64,000 bases of DNA from Halococcoides cellulosivorans. GTDB taxonomy: Archaea > Halobacteriota > Halobacteria > Halobacteriales > Haloarculaceae. How positions within the stretch are numbered: the first letter of the stretch is position 1; each line of letters opens with the position of its first letter. The notes under the pieces were generated by a model. The model was not told the DNA's origin. It searched no databases and saw only the letters and a list, made by a program, of their open reading frames with translations. The position numbers were made by a program, and so were the translations under genes. The stretch is taken from contig NZ_CP028858.1 of NCBI RefSeq assembly GCF_003058365.1, positions 744,001-808,000 on the forward strand. The letters run 5' to 3'. Below are positions 1-9,073 of this stretch, one piece after another.

Positions 1-185
1 GAGCGGTGGGGTGGTCGATTCGTTGGAAGCGTGTCAAAGACATGCGAACACGGAAACGAGCGGTGGGGTGGTGGATGCGTTGGATGCGTGTCAAAGACAC
101 GCGAACACGGAACCGAGCGGTGGGGTGGTGGATGCGTTGGATGCGTGTCAAAGACACGCGAACACGGAACCGAGCGGTGGGGTGG
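1..185. repeat. 57-bp tandem repeat, 3 full copies plus a partial one, cut by window edge
   Basis: Units start at 1, 58 and 115, and a partial copy (gagcggtggggtgg) starts at 172. The period is exactly 57 bp, or 19 codons, so all three forward frames stay open through the array; frame 1 closes at TAA 205-207. Each unit contains gcgtgtc-aaa-gacacgc, a 7-bp stem with a 3-nt loop, at 86-102 and 143-159. The first unit (29-45) has one change that leaves a G-T wobble pair. The array may be the 3' end of a repetitive gene lying outside the window or a non-coding array; the window does not decide. The gene at 232 follows immediately. Confidence 0.9.
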
Positions 186-231
186 CGGTTCCCCACACTG
201 GAATTAAGGGTACTCCCGCCGTCGGCCCGGT

Positions 232-861
232 ATGGCCATCGACTGGATCGCCCGCCGACTGCTGGACTGGATCGATATGGACGACGAGGAGGCCGCGGAG
301 GTTCTCCCGGGATCGCTCGCGGAGGGCCTCCCCGAGCGCTCGATTGCGGACCCGACCGGATCCCGGCCGTCGGAAACGGCCGAGGCCGATGTCTCGACCG
401 AGGCTTTGGCGTCGGGAGACACCGACGCGGAACCCGCCGTATCGACACTGGCGGCCGAGACCGACGACGGGCCGTCGCGACTCCGTCGGTTCGGCCCGTA
501 TCTGCTGGGCCTGGGCGCGGCGCTGGCGGCGTTCGTCGGCGTGCTGGGCGTCGTCCACGTCGTGCGCGGCTGGATCGAGGAACTTCGTGTCGGCCACACG
601 CCGATGGACGGGGCGGTCGACGACGAGTCGGGGCCCGCGCCGGTGTCCGGTTCGGACGGCCCCGACGCCGGTCGCGTCCCCGCCGCCGAGCGGTCTATGG
701 GTGACGATGCGGTCCCGTCCGTGGCGGACGAGGAGAGCGACGGCGACGTTCTCGCGGCGCTGGTTGGACTCGGCTTTCACAAACTCGTCGACGGCGTCGT
801 CTCGCGGCCGCCGGTGGCCGACGAAGGGACGACGATCCCGGTCGAACGGCCGGAGGACTAA
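232..861 (+). CDS. hypothetical single-TM acidic protein
   Basis: A 209-aa acidic protein of unknown function. An N-terminal amphipathic stretch (Met-Ala-Ile-Asp-Trp-Ile) is followed by a disordered acidic segment. One hydrophobic helix lies at about residues 84-105 ([20 protein letters not shown]), and another low-complexity acidic tail follows. Only one membrane span is visible and no catalytic motif. An AT-rich element (gaattaagg, 201-209) sits about 27 bp before the ATG, as expected for a leaderless haloarchaeal transcript, which supports this start. Its 3' end overlaps by 4 bp the convergent transducer gene. It is probably lineage-restricted; I cannot name a family. Confidence 0.7.
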   Translation: MAIDWIARRLLDWIDMDDEEAAEVLPGSLAEGLPERSIADPTGSRPSETAEADVSTEALASGDTDAEPAVSTLAAETDDGPSRLRRFGPYLLGLGAALAAFVGVLGVVHVVRGWIEELRVGHTPMDGAVDDESGPAPVSGSDGPDAGRVPAAERSMGDDAVPSVADEESDGDVLAALVGLGFHKLVDGVVSRPPVADEGTTIPVERPED

Positions 862-2321
862 TCCTCGGTCTCGTAGCGATCGAACAGGGTCGCGAGTTGG
901 GTCGCGCGCATGGTCAGCATCTTCGCATTGACGCTCATCTCTCCGAGCGCGAGGGTCTGCTCTTCTGCGATCGCGGCGATGTGTTCGGCCTCGTCGACGT
1001 TCTGGCGGCTGACCTCCGCGAGTTCGTCTGCCGTCGAGGCGACCTCTTCGGTCGTCGCGGCCTGATCGTCGGTCGCTGAGGAGATCTCTTTGATGCCACT
1101 GGAGGTGTCTTGAACGTGATCGAGAATCGATTCGAGTGCGTCGAGACTCTCCTCGATCGTCCCGCGGGAACGCTCGACGGACTCGCTCATCGTGTGGATC
1201 TCCCCGACGGTATGTCCGGTCTGCTCCTGGGCGTCCTCGATGAGGTCTTCGATCTGCCCGGTCGCAGATTTGGTCTCCTCAGCGAGTTGTTTGACCTCGT
1301 CCGCGACGACGCCGAAGCCGGTCTGCTCGCCCGAGGAGGCGTGCGCTGCTTCGATCGAGGCGTTGAGCGCGAGGATGTTGGTCTGCTCGGCAATGTCGTC
1401 GATCATATCGACGATCGTCCCGATCTCGTTCATCTGATCGTCGAGTTCTTCGACGGCCCCGACGACCTGGTCGGTCTGTTCGTCGGCCTCGACCATCGCG
1501 TCTCGGGCCTCGCGGGCGGATTCGATGCCGTCGACGGTGTGCCGTTCGGTCTGATCGGCCCGCTCGGAGACCTGGTCCGAGGAGGCGGCGATCTCTTCGA
1601 TCGTCGCGGACATGTCACTCATCTCCTCGGAGATCTCGGAGATCTGGTGGTGTTGATCGAGAAAGACGTCACCGATCTCCTGGATCGACGCGGAGACGTT
1701 CTCGCTGGCCTCGCGGACGGCGTCGGTCGCGGCGGCGACCTGTTCGCTGTTGCCCACGAGGTCGTCGCTGAACTCCGCCGCGGTCGTGATCGTCTGCTGG
1801 AACTCCGTGACGGCGGCGTTGAACTCGCTGGCGAGCGTCGCCATCTCGGGATCGTCGACGGACTCGTCCAGCCGCGCCGTGAGATCTCCATCACCGACGG
1901 TTCCGACCCCCTGAGCGTACGTTCGTGCGGTCTCGTGGATCGTCGCGGCGTCGACACCGCCGTCGGCAACCGTCGGGCGATGGAAATCGGTGACGACGGT
2001 CGTCGCGTGGGTCGGGTCGCGGATCGTCTCGATCGACAGATGGGCCGCGGACGCCGGAGTCGACGCCTCGGATGACGATCGGGTGGACGACGCCGGAGTC
2101 GGCGCCTCGACCGGCGATCGAGTGGTGGCCTCCGGGGTGGACCCGGCGGTCAGTCGTCGAATCGCATACAGGAGGGCCCCGAGAGCGCCGACGAACGCGC
2201 CGATCGCCACTGCCAGGCCGACAGGGCCGTCGACTGTCGACCAGAGGGCCGCCTGTCCCAGCGCGTGCACTGGCTGAACCGCGAGCGCCACGAGTACGTC
2301 CCGGTCCAGAGAACTCGCCAT
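858..2321 (-). CDS. halobacterial chemotaxis/phototaxis transducer (MCP) with minimal sensor region
   Basis: A 487-aa methyl-accepting signal transducer. The N-terminal 60 residues carry a hydrophobic hairpin and no sizeable extracellular ligand domain. Then come a linker rich in Ser/Thr/Glu, a HAMP-like segment (about 120-170) and the long coiled-coil signalling domain. The hairpin tip is around residue 310 ([18 protein letters not shown]), the site that contacts CheA/CheW. An upstream in-frame extension is open, but the ATG at 2319-2321 begins a plausible membrane segment and leaves a 114-bp divergent promoter region. With no own sensor domain it probably needs a partner. The divergent neighbour is a solute-binding protein homologue, a pairing that recalls binding-protein/transducer pairs in Halobacterium (inference). 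Confidence 0.88.
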   Translation of the reverse strand: MASSLDRDVLVALAVQPVHALGQAALWSTVDGPVGLAVAIGAFVGALGALLYAIRRLTAGSTPEATTRSPVEAPTPASSTRSSSEASTPASAAHLSIETIRDPTHATTVVTDFHRPTVADGGVDAATIHETARTYAQGVGTVGDGDLTARLDESVDDPEMATLASEFNAAVTEFQQTITTAAEFSDDLVGNSEQVAAATDAVREASENVSASIQEIGDVFLDQHHQISEISEEMSDMSATIEEIAASSDQVSERADQTERHTVDGIESAREARDAMVEADEQTDQVVGAVEELDDQMNEIGTIVDMIDDIAEQTNILALNASIEAAHASSGEQTGFGVVADEVKQLAEETKSATGQIEDLIEDAQEQTGHTVGEIHTMSESVERSRGTIEESLDALESILDHVQDTSSGIKEISSATDDQAATTEEVASTADELAEVSRQNVDEAEHIAAIAEEQTLALGEMSVNAKMLTMRATQLATLFDRYETED

Positions 2322-2435
2322 GAGGCGGTATAGGCAGATCAACCCTAAATATTCTTCTGCGCGGTGATTCCGATCGATAACGGCATCTGTCAGACGGGCA
2401 CAACAGTATTGCACGCACGGACCATACGTCACGCT

Positions 2436-3620
2436 ATGGCATCCTCGGCGAGCGACGAGGCCCGTTCGCACCATCGCGTGGAACTCGTCCACCGTCTCGC
2501 CGGGGGTGACGGCCGGGCCGCGCTGGAGGCGTTCCTCGCGGGGATCGACGACGTCCGGGTCGAGACGACGCTCGTCGACGACGTCGGCTTGACCGTCAAG
2601 ACTCGCCTCCTCCGGGAGGAGGCGCCGGACTGTTGGATCGGGTGGCCGGGCCGGACGCTCGAACCGTACGTCCAGGCGGGGATGCTCGCGGACGCCGGGC
2701 CGGTCTGGACCGACGACGTTCGCGCGGCCTATCGGGAGGGCCCTCGCGAGGCCGCACGAATCGACGGCGTCTTCCGGGCCGTCCCGATCACCATCCATCG
2801 GATCAACAACCTCTTCTTTCACCCCGATCCGGTCGATCGGGCGGGCGTCGATCTGGAGCGCGTCGACTCGCCGGCGGCACTGATCGACGCGCTCGAACGC
2901 ATCGACGAGGCCGTCGAGGCCCACCCGATCGCGTTCCCGATGAAAAACCCCTGGACGGTGCTCCAGGCCTGGGAGACGATCCTCGTCGCGCTCGCGGGCG
3001 CGTCGGGGTATCGGGAGATCCTCGACGGTCGGGTGCGCGACCACCGCGACGCGGTCGAGCGCGCACTCGACATCGTCGCGCGCCTGGCCGATCTGGCGGC
3101 CCCCGACGCGCTCTACTCGTCGCTCACGCGCGCGAACGACCGATTCATCGAGGGTTCGGCGGTGACGATCACGCAGGGCGACTGGGTCGCCGGCCAGTAC
3201 GTCGACCGCGCCGACATGGAGTACGGGACCGACTGGGATCACGTCGCCGTCCCGGGGACCGGCGACGCCTACGTGATGAACATGGACGCCGTCGTCGCGA
3301 CCGCCGCCGAGGATCGCGATCTCGACGCCGTCCACGCCCTGCTGGCGTACGCTGCCTCCGTCGACGGCCAGCGCCGATTCAACCAGAAGAAAGGGTCGAT
3401 CCCGCCGCGATCGGACGTTTCGATGGACGCGTTCGGTCCGTTCCGCCAGGATCAGGCGCGTGCGTTCGACGCCGCTCGCTCTCAACCAGTCTCGTTGACC
3501 CACGGACTGGGTGTCTCGCCGACCCGACTGGTCGAGTGCAAGACCGCGATGGCGGCGTTCGTCGCCGAGCGCGACGTCGGGGCCACGACGACTGCGCTCG
3601 TCGACGCGCTCGCGGACTGA
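2436..3620 (+). CDS. extracellular solute-binding protein family 1 homologue, no signal peptide
   Basis: A 394-aa protein with the layout of an ABC-transporter substrate-binding protein of the sugar type: a lobe with '[20 protein letters not shown]', a hinge segment, '[11 protein letters not shown]', and a C-terminal helical lobe with '[12 protein letters not shown]'. Binding proteins are normally exported; this one has no hydrophobic signal sequence, Tat motif or lipobox from either possible start (2364 or 2436). I chose 2436 because the upstream extension looks non-coding. No permease or ATPase genes adjoin. It is divergent from the transducer at 858-2321, so it may serve as a cytoplasmic ligand sensor for it (inference). 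Confidence 0.8.
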   Translation: MASSASDEARSHHRVELVHRLAGGDGRAALEAFLAGIDDVRVETTLVDDVGLTVKTRLLREEAPDCWIGWPGRTLEPYVQAGMLADAGPVWTDDVRAAYREGPREAARIDGVFRAVPITIHRINNLFFHPDPVDRAGVDLERVDSPAALIDALERIDEAVEAHPIAFPMKNPWTVLQAWETILVALAGASGYREILDGRVRDHRDAVERALDIVARLADLAAPDALYSSLTRANDRFIEGSAVTITQGDWVAGQYVDRADMEYGTDWDHVAVPGTGDAYVMNMDAVVATAAEDRDLDAVHALLAYAASVDGQRRFNQKKGSIPPRSDVSMDAFGPFRQDQARAFDAARSQPVSLTHGLGVSPTRLVECKTAMAAFVAERDVGATTTALVDALAD

Positions 3621-3652
3621 GTCGGGCGGAGACGCCGCTCGCAGACCCCTCG

Positions 3653-4333
3653 TTACGGCACGACGCCGACGGTCAAGAGCGTGCCGTACTCCCGGTAGTG
3701 CTCGACCATCGCATCGCGGGTCTCGAACTCGTCGGTGGGAAACCGATCGCCGGCGGGAATCTCGACCTCACGATCCGGGATGGCGTCCTGGACGGCGACC
3801 CGAAAGCCGGCGTCGCGGAACGCCGCGCGATACTCCTCGCGAGTCCACCAGGTCATCGGCACGTCGACGTACTCCTGCCAGGCCTCGGTGTGTGGATTGT
3901 TCGCATAAAAGTCGACGGCGACGTGGGCCGTGCCGCCGGGCCGGAGCACGCGCCGGAGTTCCGCGAGCGCGCTCGGCACGTCGCTGGCGTAGTAGATCGC
4001 TTCCATCGAGAACGCGTGATCGAGGGTGTCGTCCGCAAAGGGGAGTGCGGTGAAATCCCCGCGGACGAACCCCACGCGGTCGTCGTCGGTGTACGACCGG
4101 GCGTTGGTGAGCATCCCCGGCGATCGATCCAGGCCGTACACTCGATCGGCGTCGGTCGCCGCCCGGATCGCCCGCCCGGCGTACCCACTGCCACAGCCCA
4201 GATCCAGGACGCGATCGCCCGATTCGATCGGCATCCGCGCGAGGGCGTGTTTCGCGGTGTGCCAGTGCCGTTCTTCCATCCCCTTGTCCCGCCCGTCGGC
4301 GGCCCAGTCGTCGAAGGCGTCGCCAATGCTCAT
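3653..4333 (-). CDS. class I SAM-dependent methyltransferase
   Basis: A 226-aa protein with the classic methyltransferase core. Motif I is [15 protein letters not shown] near residue 43, an acidic residue ending strand 2 (VYGLDRS) binds the ribose, and motif II ([11 protein letters not shown]) and motif III (LRRVLRPGG) follow. The substrate is not evident; the family includes ubiquinone/menaquinone-type and small-molecule enzymes. It is convergent with the binding-protein gene and stands outside the pab operon upstream of it on the same strand. Confidence 0.88.
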   Translation of the reverse strand: MSIGDAFDDWAADGRDKGMEERHWHTAKHALARMPIESGDRVLDLGCGSGYAGRAIRAATDADRVYGLDRSPGMLTNARSYTDDDRVGFVRGDFTALPFADDTLDHAFSMEAIYYASDVPSALAELRRVLRPGGTAHVAVDFYANNPHTEAWQEYVDVPMTWWTREEYRAAFRDAGFRVAVQDAIPDREVEIPAGDRFPTDEFETRDAMVEHYREYGTLLTVGVVP

Positions 4334-4385
4334 GGATTCGCGAGGAGAGCCACGATGAAATCAGTTTTCGCTCGGTGGCGGTGGG

Positions 4386-5252
4386 TCAGTCCTCGCTACG
4401 ATAGTGGCGCGCCTCGATCCCCGCGTCGAACGCCCGCGCCAGGCGGCGCGTGATCGGCCCGGGAGCCTCGATCGGCCGGTCGTCGATCCGATCGATCGGG
4501 CGGATCGCCTGTGTCGCGTTCGTCAGAAACGCCTCGTCGGCGTCGCGACACTCCTCCGGTGTCGGCGCGCGCGTGAGGAGGTCGAGGCCCAGATCTGCGC
4601 ACAGATCGCACACCTGCTGGCGGGTCACGCCGGGGAGGATCGGCCCCGCGAGCGGCGGCGTCACCACCTGGTCCGACCGGACGACGAAGAGGTTGCTCGT
4701 CGCGCCCTCGACGACCCGGCCCGTCGCGTCTTGAAGGAGCGCCTCGTCGGCCCCCCGATCGCGGGCCTCCCGTCGGGCGAGCACGTCGGTCACCGACGCG
4801 GCGACTTTCGCGTGACTCGGGCGCGCGGCGTCGGGAATCCGCTGACGGTCGACGATCACCGCCGACGCGAACTCGGGCCATTCCGCACCGAGGCCGCCCC
4901 GATCCAGCGGTGTCGCCGTCACGACGACCGTCGGATCGGACTCGGTGGGTGTCAACCGACCCGAATCCGCCCCCCGGGTGATCGAGAGTCGCGCGGCCCC
5001 GTCGCGCGCGTCGTTCGCGAGGGCGGTCGCGCGGATCGCCGCGCGCAGGTCAGCCGGCGTCCGCTCGATCGCGATGCCCAAGGCGGCGAGTGAGCGTTCG
5101 AGGCGGGCGGCGTGGGCCGGCCAGGCGTCGATCGCGCCGTCGTACAGCCGGACGGTCTCGTAGATAGCGTCGCCGTACCGAAAGCCCCGATCGCGGACCG
5201 ACACCGTCGCGCGATCCTCGGGGACGAGTCGCCCGTCGAGATAGCAGGTCAT
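4386..5252 (-). CDS. pabC: class IV aminotransferase fold enzyme, probable 4-amino-4-deoxychorismate lyase
   Basis: A 288-aa PLP enzyme of fold type IV (branched-chain aminotransferase / PabC family). It shows FRYGDAIYETVR near residue 26, a central 'HAKVAASVTDVLARREARDRGADEALLQD' region with the expected catalytic Lys (split here for length), and 'VVEGATSNLFVV'. Its ATG overlaps the stop of pabA by 4 bp (ATGA). This position in a PabB-PabA operon argues for aminodeoxychorismate lyase, giving p-aminobenzoate, rather than a branched-chain aminotransferase. The alternative activity cannot be excluded from sequence. Confidence 0.8.
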   Translation of the reverse strand: MTCYLDGRLVPEDRATVSVRDRGFRYGDAIYETVRLYDGAIDAWPAHAARLERSLAALGIAIERTPADLRAAIRATALANDARDGAARLSITRGADSGRLTPTESDPTVVVTATPLDRGGLGAEWPEFASAVIVDRQRIPDAARPSHAKVAASVTDVLARREARDRGADEALLQDATGRVVEGATSNLFVVRSDQVVTPPLAGPILPGVTRQQVCDLCADLGLDLLTRAPTPEECRDADEAFLTNATQAIRPIDRIDDRPIEAPGPITRRLARAFDAGIEARHYRSED

Positions 5253-5806
5253 CGTTCACACCGCCTGACGAACGCTTCGACGAGGGCGTCGCCGTGAGGC
5301 GTGAGGATGCTCTCGGGGTGGAACTGGACGCCGACGTGGGGGCGATCGGTGTGTCGGACCGCCATGACGAGGCCCGCGTCGGTCTCCGCCGAGATTTCGA
5401 ACGCCCCCGGCACGTCGTCGACCGCCAGCGAGTGATATCGTCCGACGGTCATCGGGGAGGGCAAATCGGCGAACAGGCCGCGCCCGTCGTGGGAAATATC
5501 TGAGCGCTTGCCGTGGACGATTTCGGGGGCGGTCGTGACCGTCCCGCCCGCCGCGTCGACCAGCGCCTGATGGCCCAGACAGACGCCCAACACCGGACAG
5601 TCGAACTGGCGGGGGTCGCTCGTGACGCCCGCGTCCTCGGGCCGGCCCGGGCCCGGCGAGAGCACGACACCGTCGGGGTCGAGCGCGTCGATCTCGTCGG
5701 CGTCGATCGCGTCGTTGCGCCGCACCTGGACCGACTCAGCGATCGTCCCGACTTGCTGGACGAGATTGTAGACGAACGAATCGTAGTTGTCGACGACGAG
5801 GATCAC
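5249..5806 (-). CDS. pabA: glutamine amidotransferase subunit of aminodeoxychorismate/anthranilate synthase
   Basis: A 185-aa class I glutaminase. It begins MILVVDNYDSFVYNLVQ, typical of TrpG/PabA. The nucleophile Cys lies in LGVCLGHQ and the His/Glu pair in VGVQFHPES near the C-terminus. It supplies ammonia to the large subunit encoded just upstream. Start and stop both overlap neighbours by 4 bp, so the three genes are translationally coupled. Assignment to PabA rather than TrpG rests on the neighbouring class IV enzyme gene. Confidence 0.87.
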   Translation of the reverse strand: MILVVDNYDSFVYNLVQQVGTIAESVQVRRNDAIDADEIDALDPDGVVLSPGPGRPEDAGVTSDPRQFDCPVLGVCLGHQALVDAAGGTVTTAPEIVHGKRSDISHDGRGLFADLPSPMTVGRYHSLAVDDVPGAFEISAETDAGLVMAVRHTDRPHVGVQFHPESILTPHGDALVEAFVRRCER

Positions 5807-7350
5807 GCGTTGCCCTCTGTGGTGTCGTTTTCGTCACAATCACGACGATCGCGGGCCATCGCGAGCGCGTCGACGAGCGCCTGGCCTTTCGCGAGCGTCT
5901 CGTCGTACTCGCGGTCGGGGTCTGAGTCCGCGACGATGCCCGCGCCGACGCGGCATTCGTACCGGTCGTCCTGGCGGACGAGCGTCCGGATGACGATGTT
6001 GCATGTCGCGCGTCCGTCGAACCCGAAGAGCCCGATCGACCCGGTGTAGGGGCCCCGCCGATCGCGCTCGACCGCGTCGATCAACTCCATCGTCCGGGGT
6101 TTGGGTGCGCCCGTGATCGTCCCGCCCGGGAAGGTCGCGGCGATGGCGTCGGGGACGCTCACCTCTGGGCGGGCACGCCCCTCGATTATGGAGACCAGAT
6201 GCATCACTGCATCGTAGCGGTCGACGCGGCGGTATTCGCTGGGCTCGACGCTCCCGAACTGGCTCACCGCACCCAGATCGTTGCGCTCCAGGTCCACGAG
6301 CATCGCGTGTTCGGCGCGTTCTTTTGCGTCGTGGCGGAGGTCGTACTCGGCGGCCCGATCGACGGGGTCGGTCGCACCGCGGGGCCGCGTCCCCGCGATC
6401 GGTTCGGTCGTCAGGCGGTCGCCTCCGGACTCGGGCGTCACGTCCAGGAGGAGTTCTGGACTCGCCGAGACGAGGTCCGCGGTACGGTCCTCGAACAGGG
6501 CGCTGTAGGGAGCGGGGTTGAGCTCCCGAAGCGCCGCGAACGCCCGGATCGGGTGGACCGCGGCGGGTCCGGTCAGGCGGTGGGCGACGTTGGCCTGAAA
6601 CGTCTCGCCCGCGCGGATCGCCCGCTGGATCTCCGCGACCCGGTCGCAGTATGCGTCCCGGCCACAGGCACTCTCCACGTCGAGCGGGCCGGCGACCGGT
6701 GGCTCGGGATCCGCGAGTGGGCCGGTCGTCGCCGCGGTGGCGAGTCCCTCGATGCGGTCGACCGCCCGATCGTAGGCGGCGTCGGGGTCGTCACCGACTT
6801 GTGGGCAGGCGGTCAGGGAGAGCGTCGTGTGCTCGCCATCGCCCGATTTCCAGGCCGCCCAGCCGTCGTAGCGGTGCAGGACGGCCCGCGGGAGCGCGCG
6901 TAAATCGTCGGTCTCACCCGGGAGCGCTTCGAGTTCGCGGGCGATATCGTAACTGAGCCAGCCGACCCACCCACAGGGGTAGGGGATCTCGCAGTCGCCC
7001 CGGACGAGTGTCTCACCCTCCAGCAGGCCGTCGAGCGCCCACAGCGTCGGCGAATCGCCGGCCGACGGACGACCGGTCCGGTCGGTGGCCGCGTCGTCGA
7101 CGGCGCGAACCGCTGCGGGCGCGTCGATCTGGATGCGCTCGCTCGGATCGACGCCGAAATAGCCCCAGCCGTCGGTCTGGCCGGTCTCCAGATAGACGCC
7201 GGTGTCGGCCGCCGTGCGGGTCCGTCGGTACGCGCGAAATGGGTCGGCCACGCTGACCGTGCCGACGACGGGAATCCGCGCTCCCGCCGACGCGTCGGCG
7301 GCCAGCCGGCAGAACGCGTCGCGCTCGGTCCGGACGGCGACCCCGGTCAT
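5803..7350 (-). CDS. pabB: aminodeoxychorismate/anthranilate synthase component I
   Basis: A 515-aa chorismate-utilising enzyme. The N-terminal component-I domain is followed by the chorismate-binding domain with PIAGTRPRG, ERAEHAMLVDLERNDLG, and the C-terminal PGGTITGAPKPRTMELI and GPYTGSIGLFGF motifs. I start it at ATG 7350; a TTG nine bases upstream is in frame. The operon suggests PabB, but the PIAGT motif carries Ala where E. coli PabB has a Lys nucleophile, a feature shared with anthranilate synthases. Product assignment is therefore less sure than the family. Confidence 0.85.
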   Translation of the reverse strand: MTGVAVRTERDAFCRLAADASAGARIPVVGTVSVADPFRAYRRTRTAADTGVYLETGQTDGWGYFGVDPSERIQIDAPAAVRAVDDAATDRTGRPSAGDSPTLWALDGLLEGETLVRGDCEIPYPCGWVGWLSYDIARELEALPGETDDLRALPRAVLHRYDGWAAWKSGDGEHTTLSLTACPQVGDDPDAAYDRAVDRIEGLATAATTGPLADPEPPVAGPLDVESACGRDAYCDRVAEIQRAIRAGETFQANVAHRLTGPAAVHPIRAFAALRELNPAPYSALFEDRTADLVSASPELLLDVTPESGGDRLTTEPIAGTRPRGATDPVDRAAEYDLRHDAKERAEHAMLVDLERNDLGAVSQFGSVEPSEYRRVDRYDAVMHLVSIIEGRARPEVSVPDAIAATFPGGTITGAPKPRTMELIDAVERDRRGPYTGSIGLFGFDGRATCNIVIRTLVRQDDRYECRVGAGIVADSDPDREYDETLAKGQALVDALAMARDRRDCDENDTTEGNA

Positions 7351-7457
7351 ATACGCCAAGACAGCCCTGGGACTGGCCTAACCGTTGCGATGTCGCCAGT
7401 TTCCGCCGCCGCCAACCCGAGTTCTTATGTCTCCGGTGGTCGGTAACCCGGGCAGGC

Positions 7458-8039
7458 ATGGACTATCGACTCGCGGTCGGTGACGGGCCGGAGACGATCC
7501 CCGGTGGGACCGGCGTCTTGCTCGTCCATCCGAGTACGGTCGAGACCGATCGCATCGACACCGCGTTTCTGAAAGAAGACACCGATCGCATGCTGGTGAT
7601 CTCGACGCGGACGACCGCGCGCGAGGTCCGCCAGAAACTCGACCACTACGAGGTCGACGCCGAGCGAGCGACGATCCTCGACGCGCTGTCGGTCGAGCGG
7701 GGGTTCACCCGCCGTCGGGGCGACGACGTGCGATATCTCAACGCCCCCGACGACGTCGAGGGCCTTCACGACGAGGTCGCGACCTTCCTCGAAGAGACGG
7801 CGGGCAAGCGCCGGATCAGCCTCGACTCGATCACCGAAGTGATCTACTACGCCGACGTCGAGCGTGGCCTCGACGCCGTCGACGGGCTTTTGGCGTTGCT
7901 CGACGACCACGACGCCGTCGGACTCGTCCACCTTGCAGGCGGGGTTCACGACGCGGCGGTCGTCGACCGGTTCCGCGAGCGGTTCCCCGTCGTGATCGAC
8001 CTGGACGACGAGGGGACGGTCACCGTTTCCGCCGAGTGA
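7458..8039 (+). CDS. KaiC/RadA-like protein lacking a Walker A motif
   Basis: A 193-aa haloarchaeal protein that looks like a degenerate RecA/KaiC-fold domain. An N-terminal IPGGTGVLLVHPS sits where a P-loop would be, but the GxxGxGK(T/S) motif is absent. Later parts read like KaiC core strands (FLVIS-type strand, then RISLDSITEVIYYADVE, then a DHDAVGLVHLAGGVHD strand). ATP binding is therefore unlikely. Function is unknown; it starts about 107 bp from the divergent pabB. Confidence 0.7.
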   Translation: MDYRLAVGDGPETIPGGTGVLLVHPSTVETDRIDTAFLKEDTDRMLVISTRTTAREVRQKLDHYEVDAERATILDALSVERGFTRRRGDDVRYLNAPDDVEGLHDEVATFLEETAGKRRISLDSITEVIYYADVERGLDAVDGLLALLDDHDAVGLVHLAGGVHDAAVVDRFRERFPVVIDLDDEGTVTVSAE

Positions 8040-8126
8040 GGCCTCGAAAGGCCGATCGAGCCGGGATCGCGGGCGACCGCCCGTCGCCGCGCCCTCTGTT
8101 AGTTTGTGACACATTATCATACCACC

Positions 8127-8136
8127 AATAATTAAG
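8127..8136 (+). promoter_or_regulatory. TATA-like promoter element of the small zinc protein gene
   Basis: aataattaag lies about 31 bp before the ATG at 8163, in an otherwise GC-rich gap. The spacing fits a leaderless or near-leaderless haloarchaeal promoter. Confidence 0.5.
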
Positions 8137-8162
8137 ACGCCGGAACCCAATGCATGTGATGT

Positions 8163-8321
8163 ATGCCGGAATGCCAGAACTGTGGCTCCTTCGTCACTGA
8201 GGCGTACGCACGTGTGTTCACACCGAACGGTGTGGCGAACCCCCGCGTCTGTCCTCAGTGTGAAGACAAAATCCGCGACGGTGCCGACGTACGGCAGGCC
8301 CGGTCCACCCGACGCGGGTAG
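8163..8321 (+). CDS. small haloarchaeal zinc-finger protein (DUF7563-like)
   Basis: A 52-aa protein. It begins MPECQNCGSFVTEAYARVF and has two CxxC pairs (Cys4/Cys7 and Cys30/Cys33) that would bind one zinc. The intervening 'TPNGVANPRVCPQC' and the basic tail ending ARSTRRG are strongly conserved in my memory of haloarchaeal proteins annotated with this DUF. It stands alone with its own AT-rich promoter. Function is unknown; a nucleic-acid or protein interaction role is only inferred. Confidence 0.85.
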   Translation: MPECQNCGSFVTEAYARVFTPNGVANPRVCPQCEDKIRDGADVRQARSTRRG

Positions 8322-8432
8322 TATCGTCCCCCGACTCCACCCCACTTCTTTGCCGGCGTCCCCCAGGGCGTCGGTCTCGCTACGTTCCAGCCCCAGGTAC
8401 GGCGGGAAGCCACTCGTCCAGCGGGCGCTCGC

Positions 8433-8939
8433 TCAGAGGTCGAGTTCGCGGTGGGTGTCCGGGTCGTCGAGGTCCCAGAGCGCCGCGGGCAACAGATCAG
8501 CGAGGTGGTCGTCGATCGGGTCGCCCACGTCGAGGCCCTCGCAGTGGTCCTCGGCCTCCTCTCGCAGTGAGACACGCAACACCTCGCCGTCGCGTTCGAC
8601 CGCGAGCGGGAAGACCCGACACCGGACGGGCTTCCAGTCGGTCTCGCCCGATAGCTGCAGCGTACACAGGCCGTCGTCGCGGAGGTAGCGGCAGGCACAG
8701 CCGTCCTCAGCGACGTGGGTCTCGCGGTCTTTGGGCTCGCGTTCGACGAAGGACTGGCCGCCGATCTGTTCGGTCGCTGCGCTCAGATCGTCGTGGTCGG
8801 CCAGTTCGAACACGTCGCGCTCGTAGAGCATCACCCCGTGGTGACAACACCAGGTACACTCCTCGACACACCGGAAGCGCCGCTGGGGGTCGAATTCGAG
8901 GACTGCCCAGCGTCCGGGGTGAACCTCGCGGCGGTGCAC
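8433..8939 (-). CDS. YkgJ-type cysteine cluster protein
   Basis: A 168-aa protein with the YkgJ (CxxxCxxCC) cluster: CVEECTWCCHHG near residue 24, then CACRYL with CTLQL, and CRVFPL. These cysteines are spaced as in the family thought to bind zinc or an Fe-S cluster. No partner gene is coupled to it; it is divergent from serA. The biochemical activity of the family is not settled. Confidence 0.83.
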   Translation of the reverse strand: MHRREVHPGRWAVLEFDPQRRFRCVEECTWCCHHGVMLYERDVFELADHDDLSAATEQIGGQSFVEREPKDRETHVAEDGCACRYLRDDGLCTLQLSGETDWKPVRCRVFPLAVERDGEVLRVSLREEAEDHCEGLDVGDPIDDHLADLLPAALWDLDDPDTHRELDL

Positions 8940-9073
8940 ACACTCGCTGGGCGGTCGAGACCGAAAGCGATTGCGTCCGCGGCGACGCGTCGCGATCCCC
9001 GCAGGCCTGGGGGTCGGCGCTCGCGTCGCGCCGGACCGGAAACCGTAAAGTCACGGGCGGGGCAGGTTCAGGT

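Noticed and set aside
858-2321. Sensory rhodopsin transducer HtrI/HtrII
   Set aside because: Two short hydrophobic segments would allow it, but no rhodopsin gene is adjacent; the neighbour is a binding-protein homologue.
2633-4453. Long forward frame of 606 codons across the binding protein and methyltransferase
   Set aside because: Arg-rich, low-complexity translation overlapping two well-supported genes; a GC-rich shadow frame.
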